From Bradyrhizobium sp. LTSP849 (lineage in GTDB: Bacteria; Pseudomonadota; Alphaproteobacteria; Rhizobiales; Xanthobacteraceae), in assembly GCF_000938255.1 (NCBI RefSeq), contig NZ_JYMR01000005.1, positions 248,001 to 312,000 on the forward strand: a stretch of 64,000 nt of DNA, read 5' to 3'. How positions within the stretch are numbered: the first letter of the stretch is position 1; each line of letters starts with the position of its first letter. The position numbers and the translations under genes are program-made. The notes beneath the pieces were generated by a model that did no database searches, was not told the DNA's origin, and saw nothing but the letters and a program-made list of their open reading frames with translations. Of the stretch, positions 36,702 to 45,927 are shown piece by piece.

Positions 36702-38600
36702 TCAGGCGGGACGAACCAATTTCAAGCTTGGGCTTTCGGCGGCGAGGCTGACCTGGTTCCGTCCATTCTCCTTGGCTACGTACAGCGCCGTGTCGGCCGC
36801 TGCGAGGGCGGTCGCAGGGCTGCTGGCTGTGCCGCATCGCGATCCCGCAACGCCGATGCTGATGGTTACCCGGCCGTGGCCGTTGCCTTGGTGAGGGATC
36901 GCCATATCAGACACGGCGAGGCGCAATGCCTGGGCAACATTTTCGGCATTCTGAGCGCCCGTTTCCGGAAGGAGCACAGCGAACTCCTCGCCGCCATAAC
37001 GTGCAACGAGGTCGCCAGGCCGTTTCAGATTTGATTTGAGCGCGTTCGCGACGCGCTGGATACATTCATCGCCGGCCGTATGGCCGTAGGTGTCGTTGAA
37101 CGCCTTGAACTTGTCGATGTCGATGAAGAGCAAGGACAGCTCCGATTGCGCGCGGTGGCAGCGCTTGAACTCACGTTCGAGCATCTCGTCAAATCTTCGC
37201 CGGTTGGCAATCCCGGTCAGCGTATCCGTTTCTGACAGGTCCTTGAGCCGGGCGTTTGCGGCGACGAGTTGCTCTTCGGCCACCTTGCGTTTGGCGATGT
37301 CGCGGACGACGACGAGGACTTCCGGCGACGAACTGTCGGTTCCCTCAATGAAGCTGAATTGCGATTCGACCCACACGTAGTCCCCGGATTTCGAGCGCAT
37401 GAGATACTCGCACATGGCGGTCCGCTCCATGGGGCCCAGTCGGTCGACGGTGTGCTTGACGAGCTCCCGATGGGCGGGATGGAGAATCTCGTAACCCTCC
37501 TGTTGAAGAGCTTCAGCGGGCGTCCAGCCGAGCATTTTCTCGATCGACGGAGACATGTAGAGACGTTTTCCGCTGAGGTCGAGCCGAGCGACCACATCCT
37601 CGACGTTCTCGGCGAGCAGCCGGTATCCGCGCTCACGTTCGCGCAATAGTCGGGCCATCGTCGAACGTTCGCGGAATTGATGCATCAACAGAGCCGCTAG
37701 CCCGACGAGGATCGCCGAAATAACCGCGCCCAGCAGAAAGTCGAAATTCCGGCTCGCGCGCCATTCGGCCAGGATGCTGTCTTCAGCAACGGCAACGCTG
37801 ATGACGACCGGAAACTCGGCGACGATCTCGAAGGTGAACTGCTTCAGTCGACCGTCAAACGGCGAGATGATCGAATAAAGACCAGTGGAGGCTTCCTTGA
37901 GTCGGCTGACGAATAGCGAGCTGCCGCCCATATTCTTGCCCACTTGGTCATCCTGACGATGAACGAGCACCTTGCCATTCTTCATCATCAAGGTGACCGT
38001 GCGCCCTTGGTCGGCTTCGAAGCCCTGATAGAACGACCGGAAGTAGGCTAGATCGATGGCGGCGAACACCACGCCCCCGAACGAGCCGTCGGCGTTCGGC
38101 AGACGCTGCGTCATCAGCAGGGTCGGCCGGCCGGTCACGCGCGATATCACAGGCTCACTGATGCGGGGGCCTGCTTCCTCGGGATGGGTCTGATGAAACC
38201 TGAAATACTCACGATCCGCATTGTTCACCGCCGGAACGGTTTCAAACGACGAATACATCCAGTCGCCATTTTCCGAGAGGACGCCGATCTCGCGCACCTG
38301 CGGAATGTTCTTGGCGTACTGCGCCAACAGGTCATTGATTTCGGCTGAGGCTCGGGCGGACTTGTCAGAGTGCTCGATGTACTGGCTTGCGCCGAACAGC
38401 GCGAGCGCGACCGCACCAAAGCTCTTGGATGCGTGCTGTGCCAGCGAATGCGTCAGAGCCTGCGTTTGCTGACCGGCCTGGGTCAGCGCCGCTGCTTTTT
38501 CCTCCGCCGATTTCCACACCACAAGCGCCCAGAAGCTGCTGAGCGTAAAGCCAAGCAGCACGGCGATGATGGTTAAGGGAGACTTGATGAGCCAGCGCAC
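36702..38600 (-). CDS. Membrane diguanylate cyclase with Cache, PAS and GGDEF domains
   Basis: 632 aa from a GTG at 38600, preceded by AAAGGAACG and starting with the membrane segment (VRWLIKSPLTIIAVLLGFTL); ATGs at 38750 and 38930 would add unlike sequence. Layout: TM about 5-27, periplasmic double-Cache about 30-290, TM with FLLGAVISAILVGLAALLMH, PAS (ENVEDVVARLDLSGKRLYMS), PAC and GGDEF. The active site is GGEEF (536-540), so it should make c-di-GMP, and RPGD five residues before it is an intact inhibitory I-site. It senses an unknown periplasmic ligand. Confidence 0.9.
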   Translation of the reverse strand: MRWLIKSPLTIIAVLLGFTLSSFWALVVWKSAEEKAAALTQAGQQTQALTHSLAQHASKSFGAVALALFGASQYIEHSDKSARASAEINDLLAQYAKNIPQVREIGVLSENGDWMYSSFETVPAVNNADREYFRFHQTHPEEAGPRISEPVISRVTGRPTLLMTQRLPNADGSFGGVVFAAIDLAYFRSFYQGFEADQGRTVTLMMKNGKVLVHRQDDQVGKNMGGSSLFVSRLKEASTGLYSIISPFDGRLKQFTFEIVAEFPVVISVAVAEDSILAEWRASRNFDFLLGAVISAILVGLAALLMHQFRERSTMARLLRERERGYRLLAENVEDVVARLDLSGKRLYMSPSIEKMLGWTPAEALQQEGYEILHPAHRELVKHTVDRLGPMERTAMCEYLMRSKSGDYVWVESQFSFIEGTDSSSPEVLVVVRDIAKRKVAEEQLVAANARLKDLSETDTLTGIANRRRFDEMLEREFKRCHRAQSELSLLFIDIDKFKAFNDTYGHTAGDECIQRVANALKSNLKRPGDLVARYGGEEFAVLLPETGAQNAENVAQALRLAVSDMAIPHQGNGHGRVTISIGVAGSRCGTASSPATALAAADTALYVAKENGRNQVSLAAESPSLKLVRPA

Positions 38601-38772
38601 GCGGATCGTTCCTTTCGCAGGAACATCATCTGCACAACGGCTGAAACCCAGGTTTCCGTCAGGCCGGCGACAGCGCCTTTCTGGGACGATCGTTAATTTG
38701 GCAAAAATCTCTCTGCCTGCCTCATCGACCCTGCCATCCAGCGATGGCATCACGGTGCAAGCGTAGAGGGAA

Positions 38773-39816
38773 TTACCGCAATCGCTCTCCGATTTCGACT
38801 TGATCGACCGATGGCAGCGTGGCGCCCGTCGATGGCCGCGCGGCCTCGTCGAAAAATTTTGCTGGCGCAAGCCGCGTCCGGTTGATGGACAGGTCGAAAA
38901 TGTCGAACCGATTGTAGTAGCCGACGACATCGTGGAATTGCTTGGGCTCGACGCATTTGTTTAGATCAATGTCCGCGTAGGCGATGCCTTCTTCGCCCTG
39001 GAGTGTGTCGCCCAGGATCTCACCGGTCGGATCGACGAAGAAGCTCGCCGCGCGCGGTGTCTGATCGATCACCTCGGCCACGGTGGGATCCCGCGCGATC
39101 AGGAACGCGCGCATTGGCGCATCCATGTAGCCGGCGGTCACGATCCCGAACGCCTTGGCCTCGAACGAATGCGCGCTGGCGCGGATGCGGTTGGCGGCGA
39201 TGTTGTTGAAGTTGCCGCCGTTGCTTGGCCTGCGCGTCGGCCACATCGGCGGCCAGCTCGAGATATGCACCTGCTCGCCCTGGGCCATCAGTGAAAAACG
39301 AGCCAGCGGATTGGTATTCTCGCCGCAGATCAGGCATCCAATCCGGCCGAGCCGCACATCGGCCACCTTGAGACCGGCGCCATCGCCCGACGCCCAAACC
39401 AGCTTTTCGTAGAACGTCGGCACCAGCTTGCGATGATGGACCAGAATCTCGCCGTCGTCCCCGATCAGGAGGTTCGAATTCCACAAGCCCCCCGCACTGA
39501 CGGGAGAGCGCTCGCTGATACCGATCGAGACAATGACCCCCAGGGCCCGCGCTTCAGCACGCAGCCGCGTGACCTCGGGACCGTCGATCAGGACCGATTG
39601 ATCGGCCATGCGAACGAACAAATCATGGTTGTCGATCGGCGCCCATAGCGCAGCCCAGACCGGAAAAGCCGGGATATAGGTCTCCGGAAAGGCGATCAGC
39701 TCCGCGCCGGCCTTGGCGGCCTCGCGGAGTATCGAAATGGCCTTCTCCGTCGTCGCAGTGCGGTCAAGAAAGACGGGCGCGGCGTGGACGGCGGCAGCCT
39801 TGAAACGGGGGAGCAT
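38773..39816 (-). CDS. Nitrilase / carbon-nitrogen hydrolase
   Basis: 347 aa, true nitrilase size. Triad residues: Glu in LIAFPETYIPAFPVW, Lys in VHHRKLVPTFYEK and Cys in GCLICGENTNPLARF. The CGENTNP motif and the following SSWPPMWPTRRP are typical of aliphatic/arylacetonitrilases. Converts a nitrile to carboxylate and ammonia. Divergent from the LysR gene 159 bp away, which is its likely regulator. Confidence 0.92.
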   Translation of the reverse strand: MLPRFKAAAVHAAPVFLDRTATTEKAISILREAAKAGAELIAFPETYIPAFPVWAALWAPIDNHDLFVRMADQSVLIDGPEVTRLRAEARALGVIVSIGISERSPVSAGGLWNSNLLIGDDGEILVHHRKLVPTFYEKLVWASGDGAGLKVADVRLGRIGCLICGENTNPLARFSLMAQGEQVHISSWPPMWPTRRPSNGGNFNNIAANRIRASAHSFEAKAFGIVTAGYMDAPMRAFLIARDPTVAEVIDQTPRAASFFVDPTGEILGDTLQGEEGIAYADIDLNKCVEPKQFHDVVGYYNRFDIFDLSINRTRLAPAKFFDEAARPSTGATLPSVDQVEIGERLR

Positions 39817-39887
39817 GGGATCTTCCTGGCGTCCTGGTCGATCGGTCCGGTAGCATTGTCCGTTCCGTCCTGCGCATAGGGATTATC

Positions 39888-39901
39888 GCAAGCCCGGTTG
39901 C
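39888..39901. promoter_or_regulatory. Short dyad GCAA-N6-TTGC, possible LysR site
   Basis: GCAAGCCCGGTTGC lies in the 159-bp divergent region between the nitrilase and LysR genes, 74 bp before the LysR start. A T-N11-A pattern typical of LysR sites can be drawn over it. Weak evidence; position is the main support. Confidence 0.25.
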
Positions 39902-39975
39902 AGAGGATCGAACGCACCGACTGGAACAGGACTTGCAAACCTCTGCCGTAAATTCACGAGATGCTGGAGCCCACA

Positions 39976-40923
39976 ATGTTCGACACGCTCAACTGGGATG
40001 ATTTGCGGGTCTTCCTGCACGCCGCCCGCGCCGGCAATCTCAGCCAGACCGCCAAACGGATGCGGCTCGACCATTCCACGGTGAGCCGGCGCATCGCCCA
40101 GATGGAAGCGTCGCTCGGCGTTGCCGTGTTCGAGCGCCACCGCACCGGCCTGAGGCTGAACGATATCGGCGAGCGGCTGCTGCGCCATGCCGAGAAGGTC
40201 GAAAGCGCCATCATTGCCATTCATGAAGAAGCCAGCATCGGCGACACCGAAGGGCTTGCCGGGACGGTCCGGCTGGCGACGATGGAGGGCATCGCCTCGC
40301 TCTACCTGGCGCAACGCTTCAGCAATTTGCGCAAGACCATGCCGCAACTGACGGTCGAGCTCGTGACCTCGGCGCAGACGGTCTATGTCCACAAGCGCGA
40401 GGCGGACCTGTTCGTGTCCTTCTTCCAGCCCCCGGGGCCGGGCCTGATATCGGAACGGATCGGCAAGTTCGGGCTCGGACTCTATGCCAGCCGCTCTTAT
40501 CTCGACGGCCACGGCACGCCTGAAAGCCTGCGCGACCTCCAGGAGCACTGGTTCGTGTCCTATATCGAGGACCTGATTCAGGTGGATTCGGTGCGCTGGC
40601 TCGCTGATGTCATCGAGGAGCCCCGCATCGCCTTCCACTCCAACAGCATGATCGCGCAGATGAACGCTGCTGCCGGCGGTCTCGGCATCGTCTTGTTGCC
40701 GAGCTTCGCCATCGCCGGGCGGCCGGATCTCATTCCTGTGCTGCCCGGTCTTGCCTCGACCAGCCGCGAGGTCTGGCTGAATGTGCACAGCGATCTCCAG
40801 TTCGCTCCCCGCATTCGCGCCGTCCGCGCGTTTCTCCGCAACACGCTGAAGAACGACCCGGACATGCAGGTCGGGCTATCAGCCATGCCGCAGATGCGCA
40901 CGGCAGATTGCAAAAATCCGTAG
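39976..40923 (+). CDS. LysR-family transcriptional regulator
   Basis: 315 aa from the ATG at 39976, which has GGAG 8 nt upstream; the ATG at 39961 adds five residues. N-terminal winged helix WDDLRVFLHAARAGNLSQTA with recognition helix region RLDHSTVSRRIAQMEASLGV, then an effector domain (AGTVRLATMEGIASLYLAQR, GLGIVLLPSFAIAGRPDLIP). The DHSTVSRRI pattern places it in the group of LysR proteins widespread in rhizobia. It probably controls the divergent nitrilase gene and itself. Confidence 0.9.
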   Translation: MFDTLNWDDLRVFLHAARAGNLSQTAKRMRLDHSTVSRRIAQMEASLGVAVFERHRTGLRLNDIGERLLRHAEKVESAIIAIHEEASIGDTEGLAGTVRLATMEGIASLYLAQRFSNLRKTMPQLTVELVTSAQTVYVHKREADLFVSFFQPPGPGLISERIGKFGLGLYASRSYLDGHGTPESLRDLQEHWFVSYIEDLIQVDSVRWLADVIEEPRIAFHSNSMIAQMNAAAGGLGIVLLPSFAIAGRPDLIPVLPGLASTSREVWLNVHSDLQFAPRIRAVRAFLRNTLKNDPDMQVGLSAMPQMRTADCKNP

Positions 40924-40986
40924 TTCCCTTTGCCGCGGGCACACCAGAAGCTGCTTGCAACGGCTAGCGGCAACATCGAGACCACA

Positions 40987-41280
40987 ATGGATGCAAGGAC
41001 GGACGCGGCGACCGAGGCAAGGGCGCAAGCCGGAGCGCTGGTGAAGCAAAGGCTTCGGGTCTCGCTCGGGCTTAGCGCTGCGATGATGATCATCTACTTC
41101 ACGTTCATGGCGCTGTTTGCATTTGACAAGCCGCTGTTGGGCCAGCTGCTGGCGCCGGGATTGTCGCTCTGCATCCTGCTCGGCCCGCTCGTCATCGTCA
41201 GCTCGTTCCTGCTGTGCCTTGTTTACGTGCTGTGGGCAAACCGGGTGTTCGACCCGGCTTTGCGCGATCTTGATCGATAG
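40987..41280 (+). CDS. DUF485 membrane protein
   Basis: 97 aa from the ATG at 40987 (MDARTDAATEARAQ). Two membrane segments, LGLSAAMMIIYFTFMALFAF and LCILLGPLVIVSSFLLCLVY, separated by the short GQLLAPG loop, then a charged tail. DUF485 genes (E. coli yjcH) regularly precede acetate/monocarboxylate symporters, and here the symporter starts 10 bp later. Probably an accessory subunit. An earlier ATG-like start at 40930 gives an unconserved leader. Confidence 0.88.
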   Translation: MDARTDAATEARAQAGALVKQRLRVSLGLSAAMMIIYFTFMALFAFDKPLLGQLLAPGLSLCILLGPLVIVSSFLLCLVYVLWANRVFDPALRDLDR

Positions 41281-41290
41281 GGGAACGGAC

Positions 41291-42853
41291 ATGGGCAGCA
41301 ATGCGATCTCGATCGGGTTCTTCTTCGCCTTCATGGCGCTCACTCTGCTGATCACCTACTGGGCCGCGCGGCGTACGCGCACCACGGAGCATTTCTTTGC
41401 CGCCGGCGGCGAGGTGACGCCCTGGCAGAACGGCTGGGCGCTGGCGGGCGACTTCCTCAGCGCCGGCGCGCTGCTCGGCATCGCGGGGATCGTGACGTCG
41501 AACGGTTTCGACGGCATGATCTACTCGATCGGATGGCTGGTCGGCTGGCCGATCATCCTGTTCCTGATCGTCGAGCCGCTGCGCAATGTCGGCCGCTTCA
41601 CCTTCGCGGACGTGGTGGCCTACCGCTTGCGTCAGAAACCGGTGAGGGTTGCGGCCGCGGTCGGGACGCTGGCGGTGATATTGTTTTATCTGATCGCGCA
41701 GATGGTCGCGACGGGATCGCTGATCAAGCTGCTGTTCGGACTGTCTTATGCATGGTCGGTGGTGCTCGTGGGCAGCGTCATGCTGGTCTACGTGCTGTTC
41801 GGCGGCATGCTCGCCACCACCTGGGTGCAGGTCGTCAAGGCCGCGCTGCTGATGGCGGGCGGCGTGGTGCTGGCCTTTCTCGTGCTCACTCATTTCGACA
41901 TGAACCCGCTCAAACTGTTTGCCGCGGCGTCGGAGAAATACGGAGCAAGGGTGCTTCAGCCCGGCTCGCGGGTGGTCTCGGGACAATGGGACGCCATTTC
42001 GCTCGGCCTCGGCCTGATGTTCGGGACGGCGGCCATGCCGCATGTGTTGATGCGGGCCTACACGGTGCGGGACGCCAAGGCGGCGCGCCTGTCGATCCTT
42101 TATGCGACGGGCCTGATCGGCTTCTTCCATCTCATGGTGTTCATCATCGGCTTCGGCGCGATGGTGCTGGTTGGCCCCGAAGCGGTGACCAAGGCGGGCG
42201 GTGGCGGCAATATGGCGGCACCGCTGCTCGCGCTCGCCGTCGGCGGCAACGCCTTCTTCGGCTTCATTTGCGCGGTGGCATTTGCGACCATGCTCGCGGT
42301 TGTCGCTGGGCTCACCCTGTCCGGCGTTGCTACCTTGTGCCACGACATCTGGACCAACGTGGTCCGTAATGGCACTGCCTCGGAGGCCGAACAGCTCAAG
42401 GTCGCACGGATCGCAACCGTGGTGATCTCCGTGTTCGCCGTCGCCCTCGGTGTCGCCTTCGAAGGTCAGAACGTCGCCTTCATGGCGGGGTTGGCTTTCT
42501 CGGTGGCTTGCGCGGCCAACTTCCCGTCGCTCGTTCTCGCCATCACCTGGCGCCGCTTCACGACCTCGGCGGCGGTGGCCAGCATTTTGGTGGGAACGCT
42601 GAGTTCGTTGCTGCTGATCGTGCTGTCGCCGACCATTCAGGTCGACGTCCTCGGCAAGGCGCTGACGCAGGTCGAAGGCGCCTGGTGGTTCGTGTCCCTG
42701 CGCAATCCGGCGATCATCTGCATGCCGTTGTCGTTCTTTGTCGCCATCATCGTCTCGCTGATGACGACCGAGACAAATGTGGATGCGACCTTCGCGGAGA
42801 TGCAGGAGCGCATCCTGTTTGGACGCGCGCAGCCGGTTTCGGTACGAGAATAG
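41291..42853 (+). CDS. actP: Cation/acetate symporter ActP-like
   Basis: 520 aa from the ATG at 41291 after GGGGAACGG; an earlier in-frame ATG lies inside the DUF485 gene. Sodium:solute symporter family with about 13 hydrophobic segments. ActP-like motifs are clear: AAGGEVTPWQNGWALAGDFL, SAGALLGIAGIV, YVLFGGMLATTWVQ and AMPHVLMRAYTVRDAKAARL. It imports acetate or related monocarboxylates. No acs gene is adjacent, so the substrate could be another short acid. Confidence 0.9.
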   Translation: MGSNAISIGFFFAFMALTLLITYWAARRTRTTEHFFAAGGEVTPWQNGWALAGDFLSAGALLGIAGIVTSNGFDGMIYSIGWLVGWPIILFLIVEPLRNVGRFTFADVVAYRLRQKPVRVAAAVGTLAVILFYLIAQMVATGSLIKLLFGLSYAWSVVLVGSVMLVYVLFGGMLATTWVQVVKAALLMAGGVVLAFLVLTHFDMNPLKLFAAASEKYGARVLQPGSRVVSGQWDAISLGLGLMFGTAAMPHVLMRAYTVRDAKAARLSILYATGLIGFFHLMVFIIGFGAMVLVGPEAVTKAGGGGNMAAPLLALAVGGNAFFGFICAVAFATMLAVVAGLTLSGVATLCHDIWTNVVRNGTASEAEQLKVARIATVVISVFAVALGVAFEGQNVAFMAGLAFSVACAANFPSLVLAITWRRFTTSAAVASILVGTLSSLLLIVLSPTIQVDVLGKALTQVEGAWWFVSLRNPAIICMPLSFFVAIIVSLMTTETNVDATFAEMQERILFGRAQPVSVRE

Positions 42854-42910
42854 GCCGGCGGGCCAAGCTCAGGGTTTACGGCCGATCCCCGCTCGCTTAG
42901 GTTCGTTGAG

Positions 42911-43582
42911 ATGTCTCAACGAACCGACCTGCTCACCGCGATTGCTTGCATGGCGACGGATATCGCACCGGACAGGATCGTGCGGGTCGCCATCGATGGC
43001 GTCGACGGTGCCGGCAAGACGAGCTTCGCAAACGAACTCGCAGACGTCCTGCGCGATTTCGGCCGTCCCGTGATCGGAGCCTCCGTCGATGGCTTCCACA
43101 ATCCAAGGGCCGTTCGCTACGCACGCGGCAGGCAATCGCCAATCGGCTTCTTCGAGGACTCCTACAACTACACTTTGCTGAAGCAATATCTCCTGGATCC
43201 GCTCAGTCCGGGCGGCAGCGGTCGATACTGCGCCGCGGCTTTCGATCACGTCACCGACAAGGCTGTCCCATTTGTCGAGCGGACCGCGCCCCCGAATTCA
43301 ATCCTGCTGCTGGACGGCATCTTTCTGCATCGCCCTGAATTGCGCGCGTATTGGGATGCATCCATCTTCCTGCGGGTCGATTTTTCGAGGTCTGCGGCAC
43401 GCAGTGCTGACAGGGACGGGACGTCCCCCGACCCGTCGGCCGAGTCCAATCGCCGCTACGTCGAGGGTCAGCGGATCTATCTGAGCGAGTGTGCGCCGGA
43501 GAAACATGCCACTATGGTCATCGACAACAATGATCTCGCGGCACCCGTTGTCGTGGCAAAGGCTTTAGGCGACCTAAAATGA
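42911..43582 (+). CDS. Uridine-kinase-like P-loop kinase
   Basis: 223 aa. Walker A is in AIDGVDGAGKTSFANELA, followed by VIGASVDGFHNPRAVRYARG, a uridine kinase-like substrate stretch, and Walker B-like SILLLDGIFLHRPEL. The R-rich segment ESNRRYVEGQRIYL near the C-terminus may be a lid. It likely phosphorylates a nucleoside or small hydroxylated compound. It overlaps the Rossmann-fold gene by 4 bp. Confidence 0.8.
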   Translation: MSQRTDLLTAIACMATDIAPDRIVRVAIDGVDGAGKTSFANELADVLRDFGRPVIGASVDGFHNPRAVRYARGRQSPIGFFEDSYNYTLLKQYLLDPLSPGGSGRYCAAAFDHVTDKAVPFVERTAPPNSILLLDGIFLHRPELRAYWDASIFLRVDFSRSAARSADRDGTSPDPSAESNRRYVEGQRIYLSECAPEKHATMVIDNNDLAAPVVVAKALGDLK

Positions 43583-44268
43583 CATTTCGCATCTTGATCA
43601 TCGGTGGCACGGGACAGGTTGGAGATGCGGTGGTGCGTGCACTCGCGGCGGAGTCTTCGTGCGCCGAAATCGTGATGGTCAATCGCAGGGAGGCGTCTCT
43701 CCACGCCAATGCCCGCGTGCGACAGGTGATCCTGGATACGGCATCTCCTCAATTTCCGGCGGAAGTGACCAGACTTGCGCAGGGCATGATCGCGCAAGGT
43801 GAGCCCGTTTACGGGGCATCCTGTGTCGGCGTCGGCAAAGGCAGCACGAAGTGGAGCGAGGAGGAGCTGACGGCCCTCGAGATAGGCGTCGTCGGTGGCT
43901 TTGCCCGCGGGTGCCATGCCGGCGGCATCACGCGATTTTCTCTGCTCTCGGCAGTGGGGAGCACCTCGAAGAGCAGGATCCGTTATGTGCGGATCATGGG
44001 CCTGAAGGAAGAGGAGGTCCAAAAGACCGGCTTCCAGCGCCTCGCGATTTTTCGGCCGGGAATTATTGGCGGCAATGTTCACACCCCCGGTTATGTCGCC
44101 TGGCTAGGGCGTCTCATTCCGGGATCGTTTGGCACGATCGAGCAGGACGATATCGGGCGCGCCTTTGTCGCCGAGTTCATCGACAGCTCGGCCCCGAACG
44201 GAGTGGTCTATCTCGAAAACGGAGCGATGAGGCAGAGGTCTCGCGCTTTGAATGGTCCGCCAACTTAG
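43579..44268 (+). CDS. NAD(P)-binding Rossmann-fold protein (atypical SDR)
   Basis: 229 aa. N-terminal dinucleotide motif MTFRILIIGGTGQVGDAVV, then GITRFSLLSAVGSTSKSRIR, a variant active-site area with no YxxxK, and RLAIFRPGIIGGNVHTPGYV. It resembles NAD(P)H-binding proteins of the HTATIP2/TIP30 type. Coupled to the kinase gene (ATGA overlap); 104 bp before the TetR gene. No function can be assigned. Confidence 0.75.
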   Translation: MTFRILIIGGTGQVGDAVVRALAAESSCAEIVMVNRREASLHANARVRQVILDTASPQFPAEVTRLAQGMIAQGEPVYGASCVGVGKGSTKWSEEELTALEIGVVGGFARGCHAGGITRFSLLSAVGSTSKSRIRYVRIMGLKEEEVQKTGFQRLAIFRPGIIGGNVHTPGYVAWLGRLIPGSFGTIEQDDIGRAFVAEFIDSSAPNGVVYLENGAMRQRSRALNGPPT

Positions 44269-44347
44269 CGCTCTTCGGGCAGGTTCCGCTTCGCTCGGCC
44301 CATCCAATGAGCTTCGCCTTTGACCGCATTGATGGCTTGCCATTTAA

Positions 44348-44361
44348 AGACCAATTGGTCT
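44348..44361. promoter_or_regulatory. Perfect 14-bp palindrome, candidate TetR operator
   Basis: AGACCAATTGGTCT is a perfect inverted repeat ending 11 bp before the TetR-family start and followed by an AT-rich TATATAT stretch that may be the -10 region. Boxes of this AGACC...GGTCT form are known for TetR regulators of the NemR-like type. Overlap with the likely promoter fits autorepression, and the downstream EamA gene would be controlled too. Confidence 0.7.
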
Positions 44362-44372
44362 ATATATCAGGA

Positions 44373-44987
44373 ATGAACCAGGCCGCCCCAGCGCAGCCGT
44401 CCCGTGGCCGCCCCCGAAGTTTCGACACCGAAGCTGCCGTCGAACGCGCGATGAATGTGTTCTGGTCGCGCGGCTATCACGCCACGGCGCTCCCGGATCT
44501 TCTTCGTGCGACGAAGCTCTCGCGCGGCAGCCTTTACGCCGCGTTCGGTGACAAGCACTCGCTCTTCCTGCTTGCGCTTGATCGCTACATTGCCGATGCA
44601 ATGACGCGGATGGATATCGAATTCGACCCGCACAGAGACCCTGTCGACGGCCTGCGGGCCTACCTTGCCGGCTACGTTGACCGCAACAGCGGTGCCAATG
44701 GTCGGCGCGGATGCCTGCTGGTCGCCACAGCCATGGAACTGGCTGGCCGTGACGCCGATGTTGATCGTCGCATCGGGAGCTTTTTCAAAGCCATGGAGGC
44801 TCGGGTGGCTGGTGCACTTTCCCGTGCGAAGGCAGCGGGCAAGTTGGCCGATGGTGTCGAGCCTTCGAGCGCCGCCCGAGTTCTCGTCTGTTTCGTCGAG
44901 GGCCTGCGGGTGGTCGGTAAAACGGCACCGACACGGATCATTTCGCAAGCGACCGTTGACGCTTTTCTCGACCGCTTCATCAGGTAG
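44373..44987 (+). CDS. TetR-family transcriptional regulator
   Basis: 204 aa from the ATG at 44373. N-terminal helix-turn-helix: AVERAMNVFWSRGYHATALP followed by DLLRATKLSRGSLYAAFGDK; C-terminal ligand domain begins FLLALDRYIADAMTRMD, with GANGRRGCLLVATAMELA resembling the TetR_C group that senses reactive electrophiles through Cys. A perfect palindrome lies just upstream. The EamA exporter gene follows after 70 bp and is the probable target. Confidence 0.9.
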   Translation: MNQAAPAQPSRGRPRSFDTEAAVERAMNVFWSRGYHATALPDLLRATKLSRGSLYAAFGDKHSLFLLALDRYIADAMTRMDIEFDPHRDPVDGLRAYLAGYVDRNSGANGRRGCLLVATAMELAGRDADVDRRIGSFFKAMEARVAGALSRAKAAGKLADGVEPSSAARVLVCFVEGLRVVGKTAPTRIISQATVDAFLDRFIR

Positions 44988-45057
44988 ACACACCATGGAC
45001 GTTTCTGCAGTTCGCACGCCTATATCTAGACTGAATGGTCTTGAAAGGGACGATGCG

Positions 45058-45927
45058 ATGTCCGCCATTCAGATCGTCTGCGCAGTGGCCGTTCCCTTGC
45101 TCTGGGGTTATCAGTTCGTGGCCATCAAAGTGGGCGTTACGGAGTTTCCGCCTCTCTTCTTCCTCGCACTGCGCTTCCTCGCCATCGCTCTGCTGCTTGT
45201 TCCCTTTGTCAAAAGGCCCACGCGTCAACAGTTCGGCCCGATCGCTGCCATTTCGCTTTTCCTGGGCGGGTTGAACTTCGGGCTGTTCTATGTTGGCCTC
45301 GGCCTCGGCTCGGGAAGCATGTCGGCCGTCGCAATTCAACTCGCCACGCCCTTCACCGTCCTGTTAGGTTGGCCGCTGCTCGGCGAGCGGCCGTCTCTCA
45401 CCACGTCCGCCGGAGTGGTGCTTGCATTCGTCGGCGTGGTGGTGTTGGCAGCGGGGCCTGGCCTGTCGGCCAACGCGCTTCCGCTGCTGCTTGTGGTCGG
45501 GGCAGCCTTCGCATTCGCGGTGTCCAACGTCCTGACGAAACGCTACGGCCCTTTCGATCCCCTGATGTTGATGGGGTGGTCGTCGCTGCTCACGGTGCCG
45601 CAGGTCATGGTGATGTCGTTGCTTCTTGAACATGGACAATTGGCGAGCCTTGTCACGGCGGATGAGCGTGGTTGGCTGGCGCTCGCCTACACGATTTTCA
45701 TCGGAGGAATTGTCGGGTTCGGCCTCTGGTTCTGGCTGATCGCCCGTTGCTCCATGAGCCGCGTCGCTCCCTTCGGCCTGCTGCTTCCGGTGTTCGCGTT
45801 GATCTCGAGCGTGCTGTTCCTTGGCGACCGCATGACCCCGAAGTTGATTGCCGGTGGGCTGCTCGCAATCTCCGGCGTCGCCCTGACGCAGGTCAGACCG
45901 AACGTGCGATACACCCCTCGCGCCTAA
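45058..45927 (+). CDS. EamA-family (drug/metabolite) transporter
   Basis: 289 aa from the ATG at 45058, preceded by AAAGGGA; an in-frame ATG at 44995 would add 21 residues before the first membrane helix. Ten hydrophobic helices in two EamA repeats, for example AVAVPLLWGYQFVAIKVGVT and LAYTIFIGGIVGFGLWFWLI. Similar to the YdcZ/RhaT-like exporters of metabolites. Regulated with the upstream TetR gene in all likelihood. Confidence 0.87.
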   Translation: MSAIQIVCAVAVPLLWGYQFVAIKVGVTEFPPLFFLALRFLAIALLLVPFVKRPTRQQFGPIAAISLFLGGLNFGLFYVGLGLGSGSMSAVAIQLATPFTVLLGWPLLGERPSLTTSAGVVLAFVGVVVLAAGPGLSANALPLLLVVGAAFAFAVSNVLTKRYGPFDPLMLMGWSSLLTVPQVMVMSLLLEHGQLASLVTADERGWLALAYTIFIGGIVGFGLWFWLIARCSMSRVAPFGLLLPVFALISSVLFLGDRMTPKLIAGGLLAISGVALTQVRPNVRYTPRA

